Below, piece by piece: positions 30,557-36,166 of a stretch of 36,166 bases of DNA; the stretch's first letter is position 1; each line of letters opens with the position of its first letter. Source of the DNA: Microbacteriaceae bacterium PS02333. Its GTDB lineage: Bacteria > Actinomycetota > Actinomycetes > Actinomycetales > Microbacteriaceae. The notes below the pieces were generated by a model. That model saw nothing but the letters and a program-made list of their open reading frames with translations, did no database searches and was not told the origin of the DNA. The stretch lies in NCBI GenBank assembly GCA_029959665.1, contig JASCOI010000020.1, forward strand, positions 1 to 36,166, read 5' to 3'. The position numbers and the translations under genes were made by a program.

Positions 30557-31506
30557 CCGAGTGGCGACGGACGGGTCCGGCCGATCCTCGACTCCCCGAT
30601 CCTCGACTCCCCCGCTCGGCCGGTGGGCCGGCGTGCAGCGACCGCTCCCGGTCCCGCGACGAGGACCTCACCGCCACCGCGTCCCCCGGGCGCCGCTGGT
30701 TGCTCGTCGAGGTCGCGGGTGCGTGGGGCTGGAACGTCTGGGCCGACTCCCCAGCGCTCCCGCCCGAGACCGGCATCGCCCTCGCCCGTCGGGTCCAGCG
30801 TGCCGGGATGCGCATCCTCGCGATCCGCCGTCCCGGCCGTTCCCGTGGTGCCGGTCGGTGGCGCTGGGCAGTCGTCGACACCGGGCTCGCGACCGTGCGG
30901 TGGGGTGAGGCCGACGGCCCGGACGAACTCCTGTCGCTCCCGCTCGACGGCAGGACCGGGACGCTCACCGACCGGCCCGTCTTCGCGGTGTGCGCACACG
31001 GCCGGCACGACGAGTGCTGCGCCGTGCGCGGACGGTCGGTCGCTGCCCGGCTGGCGGCGGCGTTCCCTGAGGAGACGTGGGAGTGCTCGCACCTCGGCGG
31101 TGACCGGTTCGCGGCGACGACGATGCTGTTCCCGTACGGCCTGAACCACGGACGCGTCGACGAGCTCGATCCCGTCGCGATCGCCGAGGCGTCGAGGCGC
31201 GGGATCGTCCTCCCGGACGGCTTCCGCGGACGGTCCCTGCACTCCCACGTCGAACAGGCTGCCGTCGCGGCAGCCGTGGCACGCTCCGGAGACCACCGGA
31301 TCGATGCCTTTCGGCCACGCAGTGTGCGCGCACCGGAGGCGCTCGACGACCCGGCCGGATGGTCGGTCGAACTCGACTCGGATGCCGGAGCCGTGCTGGT
31401 CACGCTCGATCGCGTGCACTCGGACCCGACGTTCTCGACGTGCCGCGCGACCGTCGCCGTGGAGATCCCCCGCTTCGTCGTCCGCGAGGTGACCACCGCG
31501 GGGTGA
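30553..31506 (+). CDS. Sucrase/ferredoxin-like (Suc_Fer) protein
   Basis: The 317-residue protein belongs to the sucrase/ferredoxin-like family, thioredoxin-fold proteins with ferredoxin-like [2Fe-2S] motifs; despite the name no sucrase activity is implied. Key parts are PACSDRSRSRDEDLTATA near the N terminus, WLLVEVAGAWGWN, CAHGRHDECCAVRGR with clustered cysteines, WECSHLGGDRFAAT and LFPYGLNHGR. GTG 30553 was chosen because it overlaps the oxygenase stop; the upstream open frame is only overlap. In this operon it could supply electrons or act as a redox partner, which is inference. A hairpin terminator at 31549-31582 follows. Confidence 0.88.
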   Translation: MTEWRRTGPADPRLPDPRLPRSAGGPACSDRSRSRDEDLTATASPGRRWLLVEVAGAWGWNVWADSPALPPETGIALARRVQRAGMRILAIRRPGRSRGAGRWRWAVVDTGLATVRWGEADGPDELLSLPLDGRTGTLTDRPVFAVCAHGRHDECCAVRGRSVAARLAAAFPEETWECSHLGGDRFAATTMLFPYGLNHGRVDELDPVAIAEASRRGIVLPDGFRGRSLHSHVEQAAVAAAVARSGDHRIDAFRPRSVRAPEALDDPAGWSVELDSDAGAVLVTLDRVHSDPTFSTCRATVAVEIPRFVVREVTTAG

Positions 31507-31548
31507 CCACCGCGGTGTGACCGGCATGCACCACCGGGCCCGGAACGA

Positions 31549-31582
31549 CGAAGGTCCCCGTCCGTGTGGACGAGGACCTTCG
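31549..31582. terminator. Hairpin terminator between the Suc_Fer gene and tRNA-Glu
   Basis: CGAAGGTCC (31549-31557) pairs with GGACCTTCG (31574-31582), with an inner CGTCC/GGACG stem over a GTGT loop. It lies between convergent transcripts, 3' of the Suc_Fer gene and directly 3' of the first tRNA-Glu, so it can serve both. Confidence 0.75.
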
Positions 31583-31587
31583 GTTGG

Positions 31588-31660
31588 TGACCCCAGCGGG
31601 ATTCGAACCCGCGTTACCGCCGTGAGAGGGCAGCGTACTAGGCCGCTATACGATGGGGCC
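31588..31660 (-). tRNA. tRNA-Glu (CTC), copy 1
   Basis: A 73-base minus-strand cloverleaf starts GGCCCCATCGTATAGCGGCC and ends with acceptor strand TGGGGTC and discriminator A. The anticodon loop is CTCTCAC, giving anticodon CTC for glutamate. GGTTCGAATCC marks the T arm. The CCA end is encoded (31585-31587). The anticodon stem contains one G-U pair. It is identical to the copy at 31700-31772, 39 bases away, and the two are probably cotranscribed. Confidence 0.97.
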
Positions 31661-31699
31661 GCGGCACACGTTGTCGGACTCGGGCTAAGCCACCTGTGG

Positions 31700-31772
31700 T
31701 GACCCCAGCGGGATTCGAACCCGCGTTACCGCCGTGAGAGGGCAGCGTACTAGGCCGCTATACGATGGGGCC
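31700..31772 (-). tRNA. tRNA-Glu (CTC), copy 2
   Basis: Identical in all 73 bases to the tRNA at 31588-31660, again with an encoded CCA (31697-31699). On the minus strand it comes first. The 39-base spacer between the copies differs from the other flanks, so only the mature tRNA (and the CCA) is conserved. Confidence 0.97.
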
Positions 31773-31899
31773 GTTCCGACAACTCGACAAGTATGGCACA
31801 AGCGGTCCGACCTGCCAAAACGAGGCGTGTCGCCCGGGTGTGCCGTCATGCCGCAGCGTGCATGCACGGGCCGAGCCGAGCCTCCAGTCCGGTCCCCGC

Positions 31900-32529
31900 T
31901 CAGATCGTGAGCGACTCGCCCGGCTGCAACAGGACGAGCGAACCGGCGGGCTCGACCATCTCGCGGAGCCGGCCGGTGTGCATGCCGTAGCCGATGTCGG
32001 ACAGGGTCGCCTCGTGGACCGGGTAGGCACGTCCGGGTGCGATCGCGGCGACGTAGTCCATCATCTCGGCGACCTTGAGCCACGGGGCGCCGACGGGTGC
32101 GGCGAGGACCTCGACCGGGACGCCGGGATCGGTGTAGCTGTCGCCGGGGTAGAACAGCTGCCGGTTCACCATGACGCCGGTGTTGTCGATCACCGGGACA
32201 GACGAGTGGATGACGTTGTGCCGGGTGCCGTGGAAGGTCAGCGCGAACGGCCCGACCGACCGCGAGGACCCGTCCGTGACGACGTCCACCTCGACGTCCG
32301 GCAGCGCGGCGGCGACCCCTGCCGGGCCGAGGACCACCGCACCGGGGTTCGCGGACAGGATGCCCGACAGCTGCGCCGGCGTGACGTGGTCGGGGTGCTC
32401 GTGGGTGAGCACGACCGCGACGACACCCGTGACGTCCACGTCGCGCGTGAAGTTCCCCGGGTCGATCACCAGCCGGGCCCCGTCGACGTCGACGATCTGG
32501 CAGGCGTGCTCGAGTTTCGTGACCTCCAT
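31900..32529 (-). CDS. MBL-fold metal-dependent hydrolase
   Basis: The 209-residue protein has the metallo-beta-lactamase fold with the metal-binding HEHPDH (in LTHEHPDHVTP), later GTRHNVIH, FYPGDSYTD and PVHEATLSD. It resembles the small UPF0173-like/L-ascorbate-6-phosphate-lactonase-type hydrolases; the substrate is unknown. ATG 32529 was chosen since it starts EVTKLEHACQIVD, the family N terminus, and lies 7 bases after TACGCT on the minus strand (32537-32542), a leaderless arrangement. It follows the LacI gene on the same strand, but an inverted repeat at 32575-32634 separates the transcripts. Confidence 0.9.
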   Translation of the reverse strand: MEVTKLEHACQIVDVDGARLVIDPGNFTRDVDVTGVVAVVLTHEHPDHVTPAQLSGILSANPGAVVLGPAGVAAALPDVEVDVVTDGSSRSVGPFALTFHGTRHNVIHSSVPVIDNTGVMVNRQLFYPGDSYTDPGVPVEVLAAPVGAPWLKVAEMMDYVAAIAPGRAYPVHEATLSDIGYGMHTGRLREMVEPAGSLVLLQPGESLTI

Positions 32530-32574
32530 GCGGCCGAGCGTACGCGGCGCACTGATGTGGTTCCGTTCGCCGCC

Positions 32575-32634
32575 GCACAACCGAAATCCGTCCGCACCGC
32601 GTGTTCGCGTGGTGCGGACCGCTTTCCGTTGTGC
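32575..32634. terminator. Imperfect 24-bp inverted repeat 3' of the LacI gene
   Basis: Arms 32575-32598 and 32611-32634 are inverted with 21 of 24 matches and a 12-base loop; the outer part reads GCACAAC/GTTGTGC and the inner CCGCACC/GGTGCGG. It lies 60 bases beyond the LacI stop and before the hydrolase promoter on the minus strand, so it is probably the operon terminator. Confidence 0.6.
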
Positions 32635-32694
32635 GAAGCACCGGACGGCGGACACGCCAGGCCAGGCCAAGCCAGCCCGGCCCAACCCGCCCCG

Positions 32695-33699
32695 TCAGGA
32701 CCGCGGCGGCGACGTGGACGACCGCACCACCAGCGACGCCGTCGACGGCGGCACCGGACGGACCGCCGCACCGTCGACCTCGGCGAGCACCGCGCGGGCG
32801 GCGAGACGCCCCTGCGCCTCGGGGTCCTGCGTGATCGTCGTCAACCCGACCGCTGCTCCGTACTCGTGCCCGTCGATGCCGATCACCGACACGTCGTCCG
32901 GGACCGACAGGCCGAGCCGTGCCGCGGCGAGCATCACCCCGAGCGCCATCTCGTCCGAGGCGCAGAACACCGCGGTCGGTCGATCGGCACCCGGCCCGAG
33001 CAGCGACAGGCCGGCGTCGACCCCACCGGCGAACGAGAACCGCCCGTCCGCGATCCACGACGGCGGCACCGAGAGTCCGGCGCCGTGCATCGCGTCGACG
33101 AAGCCGTCCCGCCGCCGGTACGGCACCGCGACGTTCATGCCCGCCTCGTCCTGCCCGCCGACGTACGCGATCCGCCGGTGCCCGAGGCCGACGAGGTGCA
33201 CCGTCGCCAGGCCGGCGACCTCGACGTCGTCGATCCCGACGTTCCGGAGCCCGGGAGCCGGCCCACCGATGACGATGGTCGGCAGCGAGCTCACCTGCAG
33301 CTCGCTCCGCTCGGTCTCGTCGAGCACGAGCGACAGCAGCACGAGGGCGTCGACGCGCTGCCGCAGCATCGACCGTCGGAAGGCACGATCACGGTCTCCC
33401 CCGGGACCACCGAGGTTGTAGAGCACGAGGTCGTACCCCGCTCGCCGCAGTTCGGCGTCGACCCCGCTGAGCGCCTTGACGTAGAACCACCGGTCGAACA
33501 CCGGCACGACGACCCCGACGGCACGCTGCCGCCCGGTGGCGAGCCCGGCCGCCGCCGAGCTCGGGACGTACCCGAGCTCGTCGGCGACCCGGCGCACCTG
33601 GTCGATCGTGGTGTCGGCCACGGTGGGGAGTCCGCGCAGGGCGCGGGACACGGTCGCCTTGGACAGCCCGGTGACGGTCGCGATCTCCTGGATCCCCAT
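32695..33699 (-). CDS. LacI family transcriptional regulator
   Basis: The 334-residue protein has a LacI helix-turn-helix (IQEIATVTGLSKATVSRALRG, residues 3-22) and hinge (SSAAAGLATGR), then a periplasmic-binding-protein-like effector domain with VGVVVPVFDRWFYVKALSGVD, HRRIAYVGG and FCASDEMALGVMLAA. Such proteins repress sugar-uptake operons until a sugar or sugar phosphate binds. It is the last gene of the transporter operon, 21 bases after the small membrane protein gene, so it most likely regulates this transporter. The ATG 33699 has no strong ribosome binding site. The effector cannot be read from the sequence. Confidence 0.94.
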   Translation of the reverse strand: MGIQEIATVTGLSKATVSRALRGLPTVADTTIDQVRRVADELGYVPSSAAAGLATGRQRAVGVVVPVFDRWFYVKALSGVDAELRRAGYDLVLYNLGGPGGDRDRAFRRSMLRQRVDALVLLSLVLDETERSELQVSSLPTIVIGGPAPGLRNVGIDDVEVAGLATVHLVGLGHRRIAYVGGQDEAGMNVAVPYRRRDGFVDAMHGAGLSVPPSWIADGRFSFAGGVDAGLSLLGPGADRPTAVFCASDEMALGVMLAAARLGLSVPDDVSVIGIDGHEYGAAVGLTTITQDPEAQGRLAARAVLAEVDGAAVRPVPPSTASLVVRSSTSPPRS

Positions 33700-33720
33700 C
33701 GGACGCAGCCGGGAGGCCGG

Positions 33721-34158
33721 TCAGCCGTCCGCGCCGTGCGTCGCGTCCCCCGCGTCCCGGGTCACGGGCCCGGCGCCGGTCCGCGCGACGGCTCGCGTGC
33801 GATGCGGGCGCGGTGCTCGCTCGTCGAAGCCGACGTGCACGTGGTCGCGGAAGACGGTCTCGACGGGCGCGTGCCCACCGGGGACGTGCACCCCGACCGG
33901 GTGCTCGTCCCGACGGAGGACGTGGCCGGCGGCCAGGGCCTCGGCGGCCTCCGACCGACGGACCACCCGGACCCGCCAGCGGTCGAGCACGACGAGGACG
34001 AGCACGCATGCCAACAGCGTGAGCGCCCAGCCGAGTGCCGGTCGCCCGGTGAACTCGCAGAACACGGTGACGGCGAGGAACGCGACGCCGAAGAAGCCGA
34101 CGAAGCCCATGGCCTCCTCGATCGGTGCCGACGGTCGACGCGGTGCGCGGTACGCCAT
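33721..34158 (-). CDS. Small two-helix membrane protein of the transporter operon
   Basis: I recognise no named family. The 145-residue protein has a short basic N terminus (MAYRAPRRPSAP), two hydrophobic segments (about 15-36 and 43-62, with FVGFFGVAFLAVTVF and WALTLLACVLVLVVL), then a hydrophilic, His/Arg/Gly-rich tail. The ATG at 34158 comes 5 bases after the permease stop, with GAAGGG as ribosome binding site inside the permease end. Its position between permease and LacI gene suggests an accessory role in the same transporter. The C-terminal half looks disordered and may be poorly conserved. Confidence 0.78.
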   Translation of the reverse strand: MAYRAPRRPSAPIEEAMGFVGFFGVAFLAVTVFCEFTGRPALGWALTLLACVLVLVVLDRWRVRVVRRSEAAEALAAGHVLRRDEHPVGVHVPGGHAPVETVFRDHVHVGFDERAPRPHRTRAVARTGAGPVTRDAGDATHGADG

Positions 34159-34163
34159 GGCGA

Positions 34164-35075
34164 TCAGCCCTTCACGCCGCCGGCGGTGAGGCCGGCCACG
34201 ATGCGCCGCTGGAAGACGAGCACGAGGATCACGAGCGGGATCGTGACGATCGTCCCCGCTGCCATCACCGCCGTGTACGGCTCCTGGTGCGGCTGGGTCC
34301 CGGCGAACGACGCGATGGCGACGGTGACCGGCTGGGTGGCGTCCGAGGACAGCTGGGACGAGATGAGGTACTCGTTCCAGGACGAGATGAACGCCAGGAT
34401 CGCGGTGGTGAACACGGCGGGTGCGGCGAGCGGCAGGATGATCCGCCGGAACGCCTGCACGCGGGTGCACCCGTCGATGCGCGCCGCTTCCTCGAGGTCC
34501 CACGGCATCTCACGGAAGAACGACGCGAGCGTGTAGACGGTCAGCGGCAGCACGAACGAGATGCTCGGCAGGATGAGCGCCTGGTACGTGCCCATCCACC
34601 CGATGTCCGTGAAGAGCTGGAACAGCGGGGAGATGAGCGCGACGCCCGGGAACATCGACGCCGCAAGGATCGCGCCGGCGATGAGGGACTTGCCCTTGAA
34701 CTCCAGCCGGGCCAGCGCGTACGCCGCCGAGGTGCCGACGAGCAGCGCGATGATCGTCACGACGCCGCCGATCAGCAGGCTGTTGAGCAGCGCCCGACCG
34801 AGGTGGTTGCCGAGCTCGGTGGAGAACGCCGTCGCGTAGTTGTCGAGCGTCACGTGCGTCGGCCACGGGGTGGCGTCGAACGTGAACCCGACATCGCGGA
34901 AGCTCGTCACCACCATCCAGTAGAACGGCAGGAGGCACCACACCGCGATGATGATCGCCTGGATCGCGGTGCGGACCCGCGGGCCGGTGTGCCGCTGGAC
35001 ACGCACGTCGGCGCGGTCGGTCGACCGCTCGCGCGAACGCGTCGACGACCGGGGACGGTCTGCTGCGAGGGTCAC
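34164..35075 (-). CDS. Carbohydrate ABC transporter permease (MalG/SugB-like)
   Basis: The 303-residue protein is one of the two inner-membrane permeases of a CUT1-type sugar importer. A basic cytoplasmic N terminus (about 1-38) precedes six membrane segments, the first AIIIAVWCLLPFYWMVVTSF. The EAA loop that contacts the ATPase is EEAARIDGCTRVQAFRRIILPLAAP. The start is GTG 35075, overlapping the stop of the preceding permease (GTGA). No ATPase gene is in the window; such systems often share a MsiK-type ATPase encoded elsewhere. The likely substrate is a disaccharide or oligosaccharide, not resolved. Confidence 0.93.
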   Translation of the reverse strand: MTLAADRPRSSTRSRERSTDRADVRVQRHTGPRVRTAIQAIIIAVWCLLPFYWMVVTSFRDVGFTFDATPWPTHVTLDNYATAFSTELGNHLGRALLNSLLIGGVVTIIALLVGTSAAYALARLEFKGKSLIAGAILAASMFPGVALISPLFQLFTDIGWMGTYQALILPSISFVLPLTVYTLASFFREMPWDLEEAARIDGCTRVQAFRRIILPLAAPAVFTTAILAFISSWNEYLISSQLSSDATQPVTVAIASFAGTQPHQEPYTAVMAAGTIVTIPLVILVLVFQRRIVAGLTAGGVKG

Positions 35076-36094
35076 TTGAGTTCACCCTTCTGCTGGGCTG
35101 CCTGCGTCTGCACGACGTTCGCGCCGAGGAACCGCACGAACAGGAACGCGACGACGAAGATGATGAGGAAGGTGATCGTCGACAGCGCGGAGGCGGAGTT
35201 GAACCCCTGCCTGATCTGGTCGACGACGAGGATCGACAGGGTCGTCGTGGCGTTGCCGGAACCGCCGCCGCCCCCCGTGAGGATCGCCGGGAGGTCGTAC
35301 ATGCGCAGCGCGTCGAGCACGCGGAACAGGATCGCGACCATCAGCGCCGGCTTCAGGAGCGGGAGCGTGATGAGCATGAAGCGCTGCACGGTCGAGGCGC
35401 CGTCCATCTTGCCGGCCTCGTAGACCTCCTCCGGGATGAGCTGCAGGCCCGCGAGGATGAGCAGCGCCATGAACGGCGTCGTCTTCCATGTGTCGGCGAT
35501 GATGACCGCGAACCGCGACGCCCACTCGCCGCTCGTCCAGAGGATCTGGTGGCCGATGACGTGGTTCAGCACGCCGTTCGCGTCGAAGATGAAGTACCAG
35601 AGCTTCGCGGTGACGGCGGTCGGGATCGCCCACGGCACCAGGATCGCGGCGCGGACGAGCGCGCGGCCCTTGAAGTTGCGGTTCATGATGATCGCCATCC
35701 AGACGCCGATGAGCGTCTCGGCGAGCACGGTGACGACCGTGAAGAAGAACGTGTTGCCGAACGACACCCAGAACTGGGCGCCGAGGCTGCCAGGGGGGCA
35801 CGTGACGTTGCCGCACTGCTGGCCGAGCCAGTGCACGTAGTTCGTGACGCCCGCGAAGCCGCCCTCGACGAACAGGCCCGTCGCTTTGTCGAGTCCGGCG
35901 TCGAGCTGGAACGACTGGATGATCGCGCTGACGACGGGGTAGCCGATGACGACGGCGAGGAGCACGATCGTCGGGCCGATCAGGTACACGGCCCATCGGC
36001 CGTGTTCGGCGTTCAGTCCGCCGCGCCGCCGCTTGGGCGGCTCCAGACCCTGGGGGTTCGGGATGGCGGCTGGGATCTCGGTTGCTGCTGACAC
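35072..36094 (-). CDS. Carbohydrate ABC transporter permease (MalF/SugA-like)
   Basis: The 340-residue protein is the partner permease. After a basic N terminus it has six membrane segments; an extracytoplasmic stretch after the first holds two cysteines (QQCGNVTCPPGS) that may form a disulfide. The EAA loop is EEVYEAGKMDGASTVQRFMLITLPLLKP. Segments such as LVPWAIPTAVTAKLWYFIF and ADTWKTTPFMALLILAG resemble mycobacterial SugA of the trehalose importer, so trehalose or a related alpha-glucoside is possible. The GTG at 36094 has a strong AAGGAGG site six bases upstream. The sugar-binding protein gene is expected just beyond the right edge. Confidence 0.94.
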   Translation of the reverse strand: MSAATEIPAAIPNPQGLEPPKRRRGGLNAEHGRWAVYLIGPTIVLLAVVIGYPVVSAIIQSFQLDAGLDKATGLFVEGGFAGVTNYVHWLGQQCGNVTCPPGSLGAQFWVSFGNTFFFTVVTVLAETLIGVWMAIIMNRNFKGRALVRAAILVPWAIPTAVTAKLWYFIFDANGVLNHVIGHQILWTSGEWASRFAVIIADTWKTTPFMALLILAGLQLIPEEVYEAGKMDGASTVQRFMLITLPLLKPALMVAILFRVLDALRMYDLPAILTGGGGGSGNATTTLSILVVDQIRQGFNSASALSTITFLIIFVVAFLFVRFLGANVVQTQAAQQKGELK

Positions 36095-36141
36095 TGACGG
36101 CCTCCTTGCCGGTGTCGGGACGCAAGTAGGGGCGGACGGGA

Positions 36142-36166
36142 GGCACGGGTACGGATGACCCGTGCC
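36142..36166. terminator. Partial hairpin upstream of the permease genes
   Basis: GGCACGGGT (36142-36150) and ACCCGTGCC (36158-36166) form a 9-bp stem with a 7-base loop; the stem would probably lengthen (GGGAGG on the left) beyond the window. It may be an attenuating terminator between an upstream binding-protein gene and the permeases. The GGGAGGCACGG arm recalls the palindromes at 3480 and 5877. Confidence 0.5.

Noticed and set aside
30553-31506. Sucrose-metabolising enzyme, from the family name sucrase
   Set aside because: The sequence shows a thioredoxin-like/ferredoxin-type protein with cysteine clusters and no glycoside hydrolase motif.
31765-34536. A 923-codon plus-strand frame over the hydrolase, LacI and permease genes
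   Set aside because: It is antisense to three recognisable genes and contains only low-complexity Arg/Pro/Asp sequence.

Overview
The window is very GC-rich DNA with leaderless-looking promoters, an actinobacterial-type L32 (no cysteines) and the actinobacterial cluster order rpmF-rnc-mutM-smc-ftsY-ffh. Gene content and protein sequences suggest Microbacteriaceae, with Curtobacterium or a close relative my best guess; the genus is inferred, not shown. Most of the window is chromosomal housekeeping.

Region 1 (1-9632): the minus-strand signal recognition and chromosome segregation genes ffh, ftsY and smc, separated by plus-strand lipB-lipA and a TerC-family metal exporter preceded by a yybP-ykoY-like manganese riboswitch. 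A 52-residue membrane protein gene sits at 3538-3696. Gene ends are marked by a family of near-perfect palindromes built on the core CGGTGCCAGCTGGCACCG.

Region 2 (9699-11362): a small, lower-GC toxin-antitoxin cassette (RelE/HigB-like toxin and a HigA-like antitoxin fused to an ImmA/IrrE metallopeptidase) lies in the opposite orientation inside the rnc-mutM-smc run. It is bounded by a perfect 28-bp direct repeat of the mutM 3' end. The displaced original mutM tail, with its own stop codon, is still readable on the smc side, so this is a clear insertion footprint.

Region 3 (11317-18988): mutM, rnc, rpmF, a YceD/DUF177 protein, coaD, recG, rsmD, thiL and a DUF3515 lipoprotein. It ends in an extraordinary run of 21 G followed by 22 C and a 19-bp tandem repeat array before ddl.

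Region 4 (19227-25793): a tight minus-strand run leuC-leuD-murA-plsC-gpsA-ddl, joining leucine synthesis, peptidoglycan precursors and phospholipid precursors, mostly with overlapping start and stop codons. Upstream of leuC are a TGGTATACCA operator-like palindrome and a structured leader.

Region 5 (25976-31506): an FUSC-like membrane protein, a GNAT acetyltransferase, a fluoride-channel pair with a histidine phosphatase, and then the most intriguing locus. This is a three-gene operon with GTGA overlaps encoding an 85-residue peptide made of three 24-residue Gly/Asp/Ala repeats, a JmjC-type 2-oxoglutarate oxygenase and a sucrase/ferredoxin-like Fe-S protein. It looks like a candidate system for oxidative modification of a repeat peptide.

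Region 6 (31550-36166): two identical tRNA-Glu(CTC) genes, an MBL-fold hydrolase, and the end of a sugar ABC-transporter operon (two permeases, a small membrane protein, a LacI regulator). No gene-free stretch exceeds about 240 bp.
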